A DNA stretch of 64,000 nucleotides from Haematococcus lacustris (GCA_030144725.1 JASKMD010000024.1:6804339-6868338), one strand, 5' to 3'; shown: positions 1-11,600, numbered from the stretch's first letter. Notes: a model not told the origin generated them from the sequence alone. Program-made: numbers and translations.

Positions 1-105
1 CAGGGCTTCTGTTGAGGGGGCAGCGGCACACCCGCCACCGCGTGAGCCACCGCGCGTGCTTGCTCCAATATAGCGGACGTAGGCACGGTGGACATGAGAC
101 AGCCT

Positions 106-284
106 CAACAAGCCTAATCAATTGCTTCCGGGCACAAATGTGTAGTGACTAGTCGGTCGTTAATTGCCAACTGCGTGGTAGAATACAACTTGAGTGGGCA
201 GTAGGCACACATCAGCAGTAGCCGTAGCAATAGTGTTCAATTACAAAGCATGTGTTATTTTAGAGTAGCATGAGGGCTGTACGG
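106..284. repeat. Dispersed ~180 bp repeat, copy 1 (empty site for the hAT MITE)
   Basis: This stretch is about 85% alike by eye to 2264-2902 once the MITE at 2306-2755 is removed. Shared landmarks include the run around acaaatgtgtag, the tract gagtgggcagtaggcacaca, and the 3' end gcatgagggctgtacggatc. Similarity stops abruptly at about 285 here and 2903 in the other copy. The identity of the repeat is unknown. This copy has a single ATGTGTAG where the other copy has two flanking the MITE, so it serves as the pre-insertion site. Confidence 0.75.
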
Positions 285-329
285 ATCGAAATACGATCTA
301 ACAAGTTCAAATCCCTACAGCCCTCATGC
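268..329. other. 14-bp inverted repeat with tRNA-like features
   Basis: The arms 268-281 and 316-329 are perfect complements of each other (GCATGAGGGCTGTA). The 34-nt loop holds a second small hairpin (GATCG/CGATC) followed by GTTCAAATC, which resembles a tRNA T-loop/B box. There is no room for a full cloverleaf and the T-stem does not pair, so this is not a functional tRNA. It could be a tRNA-derived repeat head or just a hairpin. Confidence 0.35.
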
Positions 330-355
330 AACACCAAAATAAAGCATGAGTTGTA

Positions 356-2103
356 GGCCCTATTCGCGACTTTTTTGGTATTCTATTTTCAGTTTTCTCC
401 CCAACCGCTGCACTTTTTGGCCGCCCCGCCGACTGGCTGCACCGATGCGAGTGTTAACCATACACGATTCTCCTGTGTACCAGCTTCTGCCCGGGGAGTG
501 TCTCAACGTTGCAAATACACGTTGTTAGAAGCCGTCACTCGCGCCGTCAACCGCCCAACCGCGGAGAAAGTTTAAACTTTATTCAGGCCCCTAGAAAACG
601 ACCCGAGTAAACTTGAACTTGCTCGGGGGTTGGGTCGTTGAGATACTCTCGATGTCCCACCTCACGGAGCTGGCTGCACGAGCGTTCGCTTCAGTAGGCT
701 TTAATTTATCCACCGTTGGGGGCGAGGAGCAAGCCCGTCTAGTCGCCCTCTACGTCCAAGCGCTGCAAACGCTGCCAGCGGCACAGCATGTGCAAGCGCA
801 GCAGTCTCAAGCGCAGCTACAGGCGCAGCTTCAAGCGCATGCACGGGCTCAAGCGCAAGCGCAGGCGCTGCGATCTCATTTGGCGCTGGTGGCAGCCCTA
901 TCCTTGCAGCTAATGGCAGCCCTCTCCTTGCCATCCCGCTTACACGCCCACATGCAGCTTGGTCCAGCCCCTTGGCTATGCCTTGCACACAATGGTTTGC
1001 GTGGGTGTCCTTGCGTGCTGATGCATGCACAGAGGGACATCATGGAGGACTACCAGCGTTCCATGGGGGCCTGGAGGAAGGAGTGTGCGTGTGTGCGCTC
1101 CGAGGATGCCGCCGCTGACTGGGCTGCTCTGCCAGATCTGCCAGCAAGACCCTCTGAATGTGTATGACGACGAGATGGATAAGATGCAGAAGACCTGGCA
1201 GAAACACAAACCCAAGCTAGAGCTTCCAGAGAAGCCTGTGGAGCCGCACATGCCAGATGCTCCTAAGGAGGCCCCCAAGCTTGACGTGCCTGGACGGGGT
1301 GCTGGAGGGGGAAGCGGGAGCAGGGGGGGTTTGATAGTGACAGTGACGGTGGGCCCTGGGGGATTAAGAGGGGGCTAGACTACGGCCTGTCGTGATGGCC
1401 TAGCTGTTGTCCACCCGCAGCCTATTCTGATCTCAGTGTGAACTATGCTTCCAGTGAGAGACGGTGTTCTTCAGTTGTGCCCTGGGCATTGAACCCCTTC
1501 ACACGGACTAGTTGCATGACCTTGTAAGCCGTGAAGCATCTGAAGAGTCTTACAAAACAGCCACCCCCCCAAAAGCACAAAGTAGGGGCAAACACAAAGC
1601 TTAAGCACAAAGCCGAGGAGAGTTTGAGCATACGCCTTACAACGCAGCCAACATCTGAACCACGGCTCACATGCAATGGGGGTGGGTGAATGCTGCCAGG
1701 CCCAGGACTAGCATTAGCATGCCGCGCAGGCCCAAGACCATCATCACCCTCCTCCCCACCACCCTCTTCCTCCCCACCACCTGATGTCCCAGATGCGCCT
1801 GCAGCAAGTACGCAGGCCTGCCCGCACTGGGGTGCCGCACTACCCCCGCCCAATAGCGCACCTACCCTCCGCGGGCCTCCCCTCCCTGTTGGAGGATAAG
1901 GAAGGCTGCGTCCGCATCAGCATCTTCGTCCTCCAGCCTACGCCGACGCCGACGTTGATGCTCATCCTCGCTGTCGCTCGCCAGAACAGCCGCAGTCGCA
2001 GCCGCCGTCGCAGGCACAGCAGGCCACGGGTGGTTGCCCCCAACCGCCCCAACCGCAGAGAATCAGAGAAAAAGAGAATACCAAAAAAGTCGCGAATAGG
2101 GCC
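356..2103. mobile_element. Non-autonomous DNA transposon candidate with 29-bp TIRs
   Basis: Positions 356-384 and the reverse complement of 2075-2103 are identical over 29 bp, beginning GGCCCTATTCGCGAC. Both ends are flanked by the same trinucleotide GTA (353-355 and 2104-2106), consistent with a 3-bp target-site duplication. GGCC-type ends with 3-bp duplications recall PIF/Harbinger or CACTA elements, but the family is not settled. Nothing inside resembles a transposase. The interior has short open stretches (about 650-870 with AQ-rich repeats; about 1130-1290 with a lysine/proline-rich reading frame) that could be captured gene fragments. Confidence 0.65.
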
Positions 2104-2106
2104 GTA

Positions 2107-2263
2107 ATCAAACACAGGCTGCGAGATCGCTGTTGTAAAGGCTACTGACGGTGTGCCTATTGCCCACTCCAGCTCAGCCTTCTGGTGTGTGTTCCTCCAT
2201 GCTACTACTAGCAAGAGCTCTACCCTACTCTATAGCTCTTACTCACACACATCCCCTTTGTCC
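2107..2263. other. Short spacer between TIR element and repeat copy 2
   Basis: No gene, repeat or motif was recognised in this interval. Confidence 0.5.
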
Positions 2264-2902
2264 CCTAACAAGCCTAATTTATTGTTTTTAGGCACAAATG
2301 TGTAGCAGTGATGGGTAATACAAGATACGTGTATCGATACCGATACGTATTTTTTGTATAATACTAGAATACACGTATCGTATTAAAAAATACAAGTGCC
2401 GGCCGGCAAGTTGCGTGGATGCCTTAGAAGCAGCTGCTGGCTGCAACCACAACTAGAGTCCGCGCTAAAGCAGTGGCGCGCGGGGCTATAGCCATCGGCT
2501 TGCTCCCGGAGCAGCCGGTCGCATGTGCCGGACTACATGCAAGAACATCAGAGTTGGGAGGCCCTGACTTTCTGACGTCGCCGTCCTGCCCAGACATCAA
2601 GGAAAGGCTGCGGGACTGGCTGCGCTGCTCCTAGCTGCTCCTTTCCCGCGTGACATGTTGCCTCTGTATCGCTGTATTGTATCGATACAAAAAATACACG
2701 TTTTTCTTGTATTTTCTTGTATTTCCTGTATCGATACACGTATTACCCATCACTGATGTGTAGTAGCTAGTCGGTCACTGATTGACACCTTGCGTTGTAG
2801 AATACAGCTTGAGTGGGCAGTAGGCACACATTAGCAGCACGTTAGCCTGTAGTGTTCAATTACGAAGCATGTGTTATTTTGGAGTAGCATGAGGGCTGTA
2901 CG
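2264..2902. repeat. Dispersed ~180 bp repeat, copy 2, interrupted by a MITE
   Basis: Second copy of the repeat at 106-284. The left part is 2264-2305 and the right part is 2756-2902. The hAT-like MITE sits between them with a duplicated ATGTGTAG. Confidence 0.75.
2306..2755. mobile_element. hAT-type MITE, complete, 450 bp
   Basis: The element begins CAGTGATGGGTAATAC and ends with the exact reverse complement, a 16-bp perfect terminal repeat. Longer imperfect AT-rich arms contain repeats of TATCGATAC. It is flanked by an 8-bp direct repeat ATGTGTAG (2298-2305 and 2756-2763), and the paralogous site at 106-284 has the octamer once. CAGTGATGG-type ends with 8-bp duplications are characteristic of the hAT superfamily. 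There is no coding capacity, so the element depends on a transposase supplied elsewhere. A truncated sibling lies at 33682-34051. Confidence 0.9.
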
Positions 2903-3390
2903 GATCAAAAGAAAGAGAAAAGCATCGAGGTCAAGACCCGCCCAGACACCAGATTGCCCCGGCATGCGTGCGCACTGGGAAGCGTTTCAAAGACAATTGG
3001 CCCACCAGGCGAACTGCCTACAGCTTGAAAAGACGCTGGATCCTGGTATGTTGCATTTTGTAGTCTTGAGCCCCAACTTTTTTCCCGAGAGCTGCTCAAT
3101 GTGCTCTTGGTGTGCAGCATCGTACCCTCGGGCCATTGAGGAATGGGTTGTAAGTGGGGAAAGATGCTCTCTTGCACCACCACAGGCCTTGGTGGCAGCA
3201 CTGCAACCCACAATAGGAAACGTCACAAATAACTCAGGTAACGCACCATGGAAGTGTACACAGCTGTGAAGGCTGGAGTGACAAGCAGGCTGACTGCGTT
3301 GCCCTATGTGGCTATCACCGTTAACAGCTGGTCTCGGAAGCATAGCATGTGCCTACCTGCTTGTCATGCTGCACACCCACACCCCGCAGG
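2903..3390. other. Region without a recognised gene
   Basis: Only short open stretches occur here and none shows convincing coding character. The segment may be the 5' region of the tentative gene that follows. Confidence 0.4.
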
Positions 3391-4773
3391 AAAAGATAAG
3401 CCCACCGCCTTAAGCTTGGATACAACAGATGTCATGTCAGATCCAAAACAGGCCAGGGCACCCACTGCTGGTGCACAGCTCCAGCCTGAGCATGCCTGCT
3501 CAGTGCCCAGTGACTTGCACCACCTACCACTGCGGGCACCTCTCCCTCATGCAGACAGTGCGGTGAGCATGCAGCAAGACACCCCCCTCCAACAGCCTTT
3601 CAAGCAGCCAGACACCGCTGGCAGCCAGCAGAAGGAGCTGCCGCATGGGTGCATGGAGGCAGCGCAGCGTGAGGCTACAGCGGTCAATAGTGTTAAGAGG
3701 TCGCCATTGGCCGCACCCCCATGGAGGCTCAGCGCACAGCAAGCACAAGGCACAGCGTGCAAGCTGCACTTGGTGCCCAAGGCCACGGGTGCTGCGCCAG
3801 GAGCAGGGCGACCAGGCTCCTCAAAGCACGCCACAGGCCTGGCGGTGCGGTCCAGCTCGCTGGCAGCTGTACGGAAGCTGGCAGCTGCCCAGAAGCTGGC
3901 AGCCTCGCTGCTCGCAGCTGGCTGGGCTCCAGCTTGGCCAGGCCATGCAGTTGAGGGTGACCCTGTCTGGGTGGAGGACCAGTCAGTGACTGGTGTGTGG
4001 TAAGTGGAGCAGGGCGGCGCCAGCTATGGTGTGTGGTCAGCCTCCACCTCGCGTCCACACTACTGCCACCATGTCCATGTACATCCATCACATTCACTTC
4101 ATCCAAGCATGTGTCATGTCCTGACCATGCCTGTCTGGCCTCAGCAGCGGGCACCTAAATGACAGGAGCCATGGTGGCAGTGGAGGGGGCTTTGCAGTGT
4201 GGTGTGGGGTGCATGGCCCAGAGTAGCGGTAAGGGCCTCCCCGTCCTGCTGATTGCTGCTGCCTGACTACACGGCATTGATGCAACCAGCCAGGTGACGC
4301 TGACACCCTGAGCCTGTCGCTGCCTATAGATAGCTGTAGGATTGAGCAGGCTATCCCTACCTGGCCGGGCCTGCGCCTCTGGCTGCCCTCACCCAGCCCT
4401 GGCACTGCAAACCCCACTGCCATGTCACCTCTGCCATGAGCACCCCACTACTCCTCATCAGGGAAGGGCAGGCGCAGCGTTTGTTCCTGCCATGAGTGAA
4501 GTTGATGTGGGGTGAGTCACAGGGCGTGTATTGTCTGAGCTGACGCCAGCTGTGCTGCCTGTGCTGCCTTGTCATGGTGTTGCGTGAGGTATGTCCGGTG
4601 CTGCCCACCGCATGCAGGCAAAGCAAGCAGCGCTACTGGGCGCTGTCCAGGTGCTGAAGCCGCTGGTTGCTCATGCCTGTCGATACTTGACTGATGAAGT
4701 GCTGCAAGCCGTGGTTGCCGGGGCGAGGAGGCGTGCAAGCAGTGACAATGACACGGCTTGCGGACAGCCTTGA
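3391..4773 (+). CDS. Tentative multi-exon gene, unknown product
   Basis: The family is not recognised. A long open exon (about 3391-4000) follows the acceptor caccccgcag and ends at a consensus donor GTAAGT. Its product is Ala/Gln/Pro-rich, with an alanine-rich helical stretch (VRKLAAAQKLAASLLAAG) before an acidic tryptophan segment (DPVWVEDQSVTG). A small exon (4147-4206) and a C-terminal exon (4619-4773, ALLGAVQVLKPLVAHACRYL) can be joined in phase with plausible splice sites, giving a stop at 4773. The start codon was not identified; 3248 is a possible upstream ATG if the first acceptor is not used. The model rests only on open frames and splice consensus, so it may be partly wrong. Confidence 0.33.
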
Positions 4774-5218
4774 GGGCGTGTGTACAGGCTTGGGGGCTTG
4801 AGTCATTGCAATGGTCATGTGCTAGGTGTTGCAGTGCCAGCGCAGCAGAGAGAGTGCAGGCAATGATAGGATGGCAGCATGCCCATGCCATGTCAGGAAA
4901 GCCAGACCATGACAGCTGTAAACTTCGATGTGATGTGTGTGTTATTGCTTGCTGTTGACCTGAAATCCATTACACGTCCCAGAAGCACAGAGCGGATGAC
5001 TAGGCCTGCAAATTACATACAGCCCAACGAAACTCATTCAACATGGAACAACATATTGGGTAATCTCACTCAGCTGCTCCACTCAAGTTGAAGCATCCTC
5101 AGTCGCACCCTTGATGACTACCAGCCCCACACCGGTGGCACTCTTTCCCCCTAGACCCCTGGGCACCTCACCAATACTAACAGCTTACTGCGTACAAGGC
5201 TCACAACCTGCTTGGCTA
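4774..5218. other. Intergenic region
   Basis: No gene or repeat structure was recognised. The sequence is less GC-rich around 4920-5090. Confidence 0.4.
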
Positions 5219-5269
5219 TCAGGCCTTATGCGTTATTGCGGGCCCAGCCATCAATGCCCCACCGGTACT

Positions 5270-5700
5270 ATGCAGCCCAGTGCAGCCTCTGCCTGCCCTT
5301 GGGCAGCCGGTCATTGACCCGCTTGTAGCCCTGCTGGTACTCCTTGCCAACGGTGGGCAGAGCCTCCAAGCCCTCATAGCTACACAGCTCCAGGGGGTGC
5401 TGCATGCTCTGCCCAATGCGCTGCAAGTTCAGGCATCCGTTGGTGTCCCGGTCCAGCCATCTGCCCCATGGGAGGGCCTGGGGTGGTGGGACTGGGCCAG
5501 GTGCAGCAAGGAGTGGTTGGGCAGGGGGAGGGGGAGGGGGTCCTGGGCAGGGGGGGCCGGGGCTGTGGGAGGGGGAGGGGGGTTGGGCGGCACCTCATGG
5601 CACCACAGCAGGCCCCGCACATACTTCCCATGCCGCTGGCTCCAGGCTGGGCGCACCAGCCACTAGATCACCTGGCCTGCAAGGGGTACCCAGTCTGCGG
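5270..5700 (-). pseudogene. TnpB/Fanzor-like C-terminal fragment, broken
   Basis: Read on the minus strand, about 5695-5600 encodes RPADWVPLAGQVI, then an in-frame TAG, then WLVRPAWSQRHGKYVRG and LLWCHEV. After a proline-rich or intronic tract (about 5500-5600), about 5462-5273 encodes WLDRDTNGCLNLQRIGQ and a basic tail ending in a stop. The same order of motifs occurs in the fragment at 30634-31227 (RLLRSAWSKRFEAPVRG, WVDRDCNAAPNLQRAGE). A DRDxN segment near the C-terminus is the RuvC-III signature of TnpB and its eukaryotic Fanzor relatives. The in-frame stop, the missing N-terminal two-thirds and the low-complexity insertion indicate a relic. An alternative is a lineage-specific repeat-encoded protein that only resembles TnpB. 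Confidence 0.5.
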
Positions 5701-6097
5701 GCCTAGACCGGTCACCTGGCCTGGTGTAGCTCACATGGCCGGGGGCCGTGAACAGACGAGCTGACACGACATGAGCACACAATTGAGGCGCGCAACAGTA
5801 TCGAGCCACACACTGACCCACCCTCCCGCATGCTCGAGGCTGAGCACGGTAGGTAGCCAGCAACAAGAGATCGCAGTGTAGCCATCCCTCCCCTCCCCTA
5901 CAATGCTGGTCAGGCCCTCAAACCGGGTCAGGGGCTGCAGAAGCGGGGAGCCAGCAGAAGGGGTTGATACACGTCGGGCCTGGCGACAGATGCCTAACAC
6001 CCACCCCATTGCGCAGCCAGGATGTTGTTGTCAACAGGTTGCGCACTATAACTGGCGCCTATGTCGTCAGGCGCACCCGCGGGGCCGCTGTTGACGC
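5701..6097. other. Region upstream of the broken TnpB-like fragment
   Basis: No confident gene. The minus strand at 5740-5700 may extend the TnpB-like fragment a little (SYTRPGDRSRPADWV). Nothing else was recognised. Confidence 0.35.
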
Positions 6098-6425
6098 TCA
6101 TAACGGACACAACTGCAGGGCTGCCAGCTCCTCGTCTGCTCGACTGTTGCGCGCCGCTGCTTGCACATCGAACCGCGCAAGTTCGACGCGCGGAACATCT
6201 GTAGCGGCACTTCTTGCCGCGAGGATGTCAGGCGGGATCAGGGATTCGTCCACCGCCACTGCCTGGTCCTGCGGCGCTGGTACCGTGAGATGCGGCTGGC
6301 CAGGCTGCAGACGCTGCTTATATAAAGCTGCAGCCATGGCGGCGTTCCGCAGCCGTGCAGGGGGTTCAGCCAAGAGTGGGTGGCCGCCGGATCTTGAAGG
6401 AGCTGGTCCGTGCTCAACCATCCCG

Positions 6426-6457
<32 letters not shown>

Positions 6458-7720
6458 TGCTGCCTGAACCACTTGCTGCTGCTGCACCTGCTGTTCTTGT
6501 GCCTGCAGCGGCAAAGACGGCTGCTGCTGTAGCTGGAGTGCCTCTCCCTGTGATGCCAACAGCATATCAGCTGTGTGTGACCTTGTGTGTGATGCAGGAG
6601 GCAAGGGAAGGGCAGCTGGCATTACTTCCCCCGACCCCACCTCCTGCCCGTGGTCTAGTGCCCCACCTGGCCCCCTTGACCCTGGCCCCCTCAACCCTGG
6701 CCCCACCGCAAGCCTTGCACCAGCTGGCTGCCACCCCGACACCGCGTCAGTGTTGAAGCCGGCTGAGCAAGTGAGGTGGGGTGCAGTGCCCCCCTCAATG
6801 ACGGTGGTAGACTGCTGCTCCTCTGCCGGAGCCAGCACCGTTGCAGCACCCCAGTGCATGCTGTCAGGTGCTGCACATGCCACCTCATTACTGATGGCAG
6901 GCGCGGCCTGTGACTGTTGGTGACACACAGCAGCAGGGCCAGCAGCTCCCGCCACTGTCACGTTCACTCGCCGGTAACGCTCAGCTCTGGCTCGTTGACC
7001 TAGCGCGCTGGCAGCCGGCCGCCAGGACGCAGCAGCGCCTACGTGCCACAGGCAGCATGGGACAGTGAGGCAGGCAGCGGTCTGAAGCTGCCCAGCTATG
7101 CGGCGCAGGTGTGTGACCGACCACCCAAGGCCCAGTAGCAGCAGCAGCAGCAGCAGCCTGTGGCACAGTAGTGTGTGTCCCCATTTCAGCTATCCTTAGC
7201 TTACAGTTATTGCATGTTCATCATGCCAACCCCTAGGCTATACCCTGGGGCACGGGTTGGGCAATAGTGTAGGTGGAAGGCGCCCATGCCATGTAGCTCC
7301 ATGCAGACAAAACACCACCCCTAGTGAGAAGACCACCCTGCTTTTGCCTTTACGGGCTGATGAGGGAGGTGCTGCGACTTCCAGCTGCTAACTGCCTGTG
7401 CTCCTGTTGGCCAGGATGGGCTCACCAGCCATCCAAGGCGTAGTTGCCTCCTGCTGGGCGCAGCACTTGACATAAGGCAGGTCATGGAGGAGGCTTGCAC
7501 GAGTTGAAGCCAGCTCCATGAAAAGCTCTACTTTCACCCCACATGCTGCAGCTGCAGACACCCATGCGTCCTTGCTTCCTGCCAGGGGGCTGTTGGACAA
7601 TTTCCTTGCTGTGGCTACAGCCGCTGGACCCAGCGCACGCTGCAAGCTGCGGTACGCCCTAACAGCCTCAAAGTAGGTTGAGACAATGCCATCTTCCTGC
7701 GGCAAGCCAAAGCCTCTCAT
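6098..7720 (-). CDS. Q-rich protein of unknown function, two exons
   Basis: The family is not recognised. Exon 1 is 7720-7426, starting MRGFGLPQEDGIVSTYFEAV, and ends at a phase-1 GTGAGC donor. Exon 2 is 6999-6098, following a ctag acceptor, and joins in phase to read QRARAERYRRVNVTV. The product is about 398 residues. The first 100 residues look helical and globular. The middle has Gln-rich tracts, including a run of about ten Gln coded by CAG repeats at 6430-6462. The last 80 residues (AAALYKQRLQPG to LAALQLCPL) look like a folded or helical tail. One copy of the ~100 bp dispersed repeat (7228-7330) lies in the intron. No transmembrane segment is seen. The neighbours give no functional hint. 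Confidence 0.5.
7228..7330 (+). repeat. ~100 bp dispersed repeat, copy A
   Basis: Core text caatagtgtaggtggaaggc followed by gcccatgcc and ending caccacccctagtg. Related copies lie at 30277-30398 (-), 32093-32190 (-), 34290-34385 (+) and 60583-60682 (+). This copy is inside the intron of the gene at 6098-7720. Confidence 0.7.
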
Positions 7721-8656
7721 GGTTTGTGTCGCGTGATGCCGCTCCCTATGGGTGTCCCGACCCTCTAGTGGATGTGAATCTGGCCAGCGCAATGGCTTAT
7801 GGCACAGTCTCTTGCATTGGAACGGCTAGCTCAAAAGAGCGGCGCACCTGGGGTTTGGGCTGCGCTCCGGGGCGCGACGCTTGCGACACACGAGTCGCCC
7901 TCTGAGGCAAAACAATCAGTGCGGGGGAACGTGGCAGATTCGACGGGTTTGCAAGGTTCCCGGCAGGTTTCGTGTTAAGGTGGACTGAGTGCATAGCACG
8001 CCTTGCGGTTCAATCGTGTCGTGTGCTGCGAAGGCAATGCGTATCGACTAGCCATGCTTATGCAAGCACAGATACGCTAGTGTTTAGGCCCAGTAGGCAA
8101 ATAACTGATGCTACAGCGAGCTCAGTAGTCTGATGTAATGGTAACACGTACATCAGGCAACAAATGTCAAAAGAAAGGAATTTAGGTCAGTAATCCGCCC
8201 GCAGTATGGCTTGCGGTTTACACGCTCCCTTGCATAGTATGCAAAGATACATACTCCCTTCCATGAAAATGTACATGCAATTGTGTGCCAGTCAGCAATG
8301 GCCAGCAGCTGTTGCCAGCAGGTGGTGGAAGCAATGCGGGACTCCCAACAGCGACCACACCTGCAGCTGCCCAGGTTGACATCCCTGCTTGTAGCACACT
8401 GTTTTCCATGGTGAAGCCTTGTCCAAGATGCCATGCCCGCATGGTGGTGAAGCCTTTTCTCCCACCGCCCTTGCAGCGGCAGCTAGTCCACTCACTACCC
8501 CACTCCCACACAGACGGGCTCAAGCAGAAGCCATGTCACAGCCACCACCCAACATGCCACTCCATGCTGGCATGGCCACACAACTCAACACAGCTGCCAG
8601 CCCTGGCTGCCACTTGCTGCCTGCATTGCAGCTGCTGCTGCGTGCCCAGGGCCACC
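7721..8656. other. Intergenic region
   Basis: This lies between the 5' end of the Q-rich gene and the 3' end of the DUF789 gene. It probably includes the DUF789 3' UTR. A minus-strand TGTAA, the usual volvocine-type polyadenylation signal, is present at about 8221-8217. No further structure was recognised. Confidence 0.4.
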
Positions 8657-11600
8657 TCAGGTGCGCGCTATGCTGCGCGAGTCAAAGAATTCAAAATCAG
8701 GGTGCCGCAACCGCAACTCCTCAGCGCCCATCTGCCCCAGCAGCCGCAGCCCATGGCCACGAGCCAGCCTCTCTGCTGTTGTCTGCAGCTCCGACAGATG
8801 AGCCTGGAATTGGAGGTCCATCTGCTGTGCCTGCACTTGCTGCCACCTAGGCTGGCCCGTGGGGGTCCAGGCTCCATAGCCCGCGCTGCCTGCTGCCTGC
8901 TGTGCCTCCTCCTGCCCTCGCAGCACGCTGGTCACCTGCCCCCCTGGCCCATCCACCGTCAGCGGCTCCAGCCAGCGCTCCCCGAACATGTTATACCACT
9001 TCAAGCCCACAATGCCCACCGGGAGCACCTGCATGGGCCGCTGCTGGCCGTCCTGCAGCGCAGCCAGCGTGTTCTGTATGCTTGCCACCAAGGGTGCAAA
9101 GCTGTGGAAGGTGAGGAAACGGGCGTTCAGGGGCGCGTCTGGGATGCGGTACACGGGGTACCAGGCCACCGCATACCAAGACGCCGGGTGCAGGTCAGCG
9201 ATGTGCATGGCGTGCAGCACACCACCACCTGCCCCGCCCTGAGGGTCTGCCAGCTGGGCTGGTCCAGGGCCCAGGCCTGGAGTGCTGCTGGAGGCTGGGC
9301 CCCCGCTGCCTGCGTCCAAGGACGGGCCACGGCTGGGTGGCCGGCTGCTGCTGGCGCTGCTGTCTCTACCGCCTTGTGTGCTGCCAGCCAGCTGACGGTG
9401 CTGCCCAGGGGCCTGGGTAAAGGACTCTGACTCTGGGGCGGTGGCAGGAGCTTGGGCTGGTATGCCAGTGGCGGTGGTGGTGGTGGTTGTGCGGGGTGCG
9501 GCTGCTGCGGCTTGCTGGCGGGCCAGCAGGCTGATGTGCTCGTACAGGGGGTAGCGGTTGAATGGCAGTTCTGTCTCAAAATGCTCAAACCGCAGGTGCA
9601 TGTGTTTGGGCCAGCCCTCCGTGTCGCTGACATACAGGCGGCTGGTGCCAGGGTCCTGCAGCCAGCCAGCCGGGCAGGCAGGAGCAGCAGCAGCCCCTGG
9701 TGGTCCCCCAGTCGCCAGCCCCACACAGCCAGCCCCACACTCACCAGACCGACGTCTTACATGGCATGCGCGCCCATGCAGCAGGTGTGCTGTTGCTGGT
9801 GTTGCTGGTGTTGCTGCACTGGTCATTGAGCGAGCGAGCACTGCGCTGCACAGCTGGAGCTGCCGCTGCAGGCAGGCTTGATTGCCTGGCAGCTAGAGGG
9901 ACACACTGCACCCACATGGAGCAGCTGGCTAGGTCGAGCTGCTGAGAGGTCTAGCGAATGAGGGGCCCTCAATTGCCACCTCTGCCACCTTCATTACGTG
10001 GCTGCCCTGATTTGCTGAAGGCTGGCTTCTCAGCGTTCGCTGCTGCCCCATGCTGCTGTTCGCATGCACTGCACACACCCCTCTCCACACACACCCCATT
10101 GCTCTGCCGCACTTCCTATCCGCCGCAGCCTAGCAGCTATAGCAGCAGTGCGTCAGGGGGTAGAGCAGCCCAGCGTTTGGCTGAGCATTACGGGGAGCCA
10201 AAGGCAGCGACGACCCACCCGGGGAGATGCAGCGGTGAAGAGCTGGATGGCCGACAGGTAGGGCACGAAGTAGCACAGGGAGGGTCCCCTGGCACCCCCT
10301 AGGGTGTAGACCTACAGGGGCAGGGGGCCAGGGCAGCCACTGCCAGCAGGGAGTCCACATAGCCTTGCCACCCAGCAGTTCAGTTGCCCACCCAAGGTGG
10401 GTAGGGGGCTGTGGGTGTGTTGGGGAGCAGCACATTGGTTGCGGCCAGGGCTACTCGACATGGAGGCGAGGAAGGCAGATTAGTTAGTTGGTTGGTTGAA
10501 GGCCTGTCTAGTGTCACAGAGCCTGTGGCTGACAGCGGCTACTCCATCAGGGTGGGGAGTACAGGCGCTTGATGTGGACCTACACCTACACAGGCTGTAC
10601 AACCAGCAACAGCAAAGCCTCCCAGTACAACAGACAGCGACAGTCACGAGGGGGCCCTGGTGGCAGCAGTCAGCAGCACGGCCCCAGCTCCAGCTGGTTT
10701 CCTGCTGGCTGCATGGTCTAGTCAACCATGTGATGGTGACGACCATGCTAGTCAACCATGTGATGGTGACGATGACAAGAAGTGTGGCCCCTGCAGGCCT
10801 GGCTGCAATCCACCCTGCAGCCCACCTCTCTCCCATACACGCTGGGCTCAGCGTAAAAGCGCCACACCGCGTCCAGCGTCAAGCTGCGCAGCGCCTGGGC
10901 CACAGGCTGGCCGCTGCAGTCCAAGGAGATCATGGGGGTCACCTGCACCATCAGCCGCTCCAGGTCGGAGGAGGCGGAGGGCTGGTGGGACAGCTGCTGC
11001 TGCGGCCCGGGTGCGGTGCAGGGCTGCCCGCCGCCTTCTTGACCCATCCCCCGGGTGTGGCTGGGAGCAGGACGTGAGGAGGAGCGGGGCTGGGCTGCAG
11101 GCTGCTGGTAAGATAGCTGCTGCTGGGGGTGCTGTGGCGGCTGCGACGGCTGCGGCTGGTGTTGTGGCTGCTGCTGCGAGATGGGCAACAGCAAGTCGTC
11201 CATGCTGCCCTTGCCTTGGCCCTTCACATAGGTGCCGTTGCGGCCCCCTGTAGGCCACTTGCCCACAGCAGCTGGGACAAGGCTGCTGTAACTGCTTCGC
11301 CCGCCTTTATGACTGTGAGCAAAACCAGTGTCACGGCCAGGGGCAAAGCCACCCAGGCCACGCTGCTGATGTGCGCCTGCACCCTTGGCAAGGCTGGCGC
11401 TGCCTGCCCCTGCCTCGCCCTGCTGCATGCCAGGGCTGTGGCTTGCAGGACCCTGCAGTGCTGCGGGCTGGGTGTTCAAACTGGCTGCACTGTAGCTGTG
11501 GCGGAGCTTGGCCTGGTGCCCCACGTCCGAGTCAAGCTGTGGCTGTAGTAGCAGCTGCGTTAGTGGGTAGGCAGGCAGACCCACTGGCCCGCTGTGCCCA

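Noticed and set aside
268..329. A functional tRNA gene
   Set aside because: Too short for D, anticodon and T arms, and the T-stem does not pair.
613..1378. Two overlapping reading frames as independent genes
   Set aside because: They lie inside a TIR element, lack recognisable domains and splice support, and are better described as possible captured fragments.
8285..9430. 381-codon plus-strand reading frame
   Set aside because: It is the antisense shadow of the DUF789 exon on the minus strand, which carries clear family motifs.
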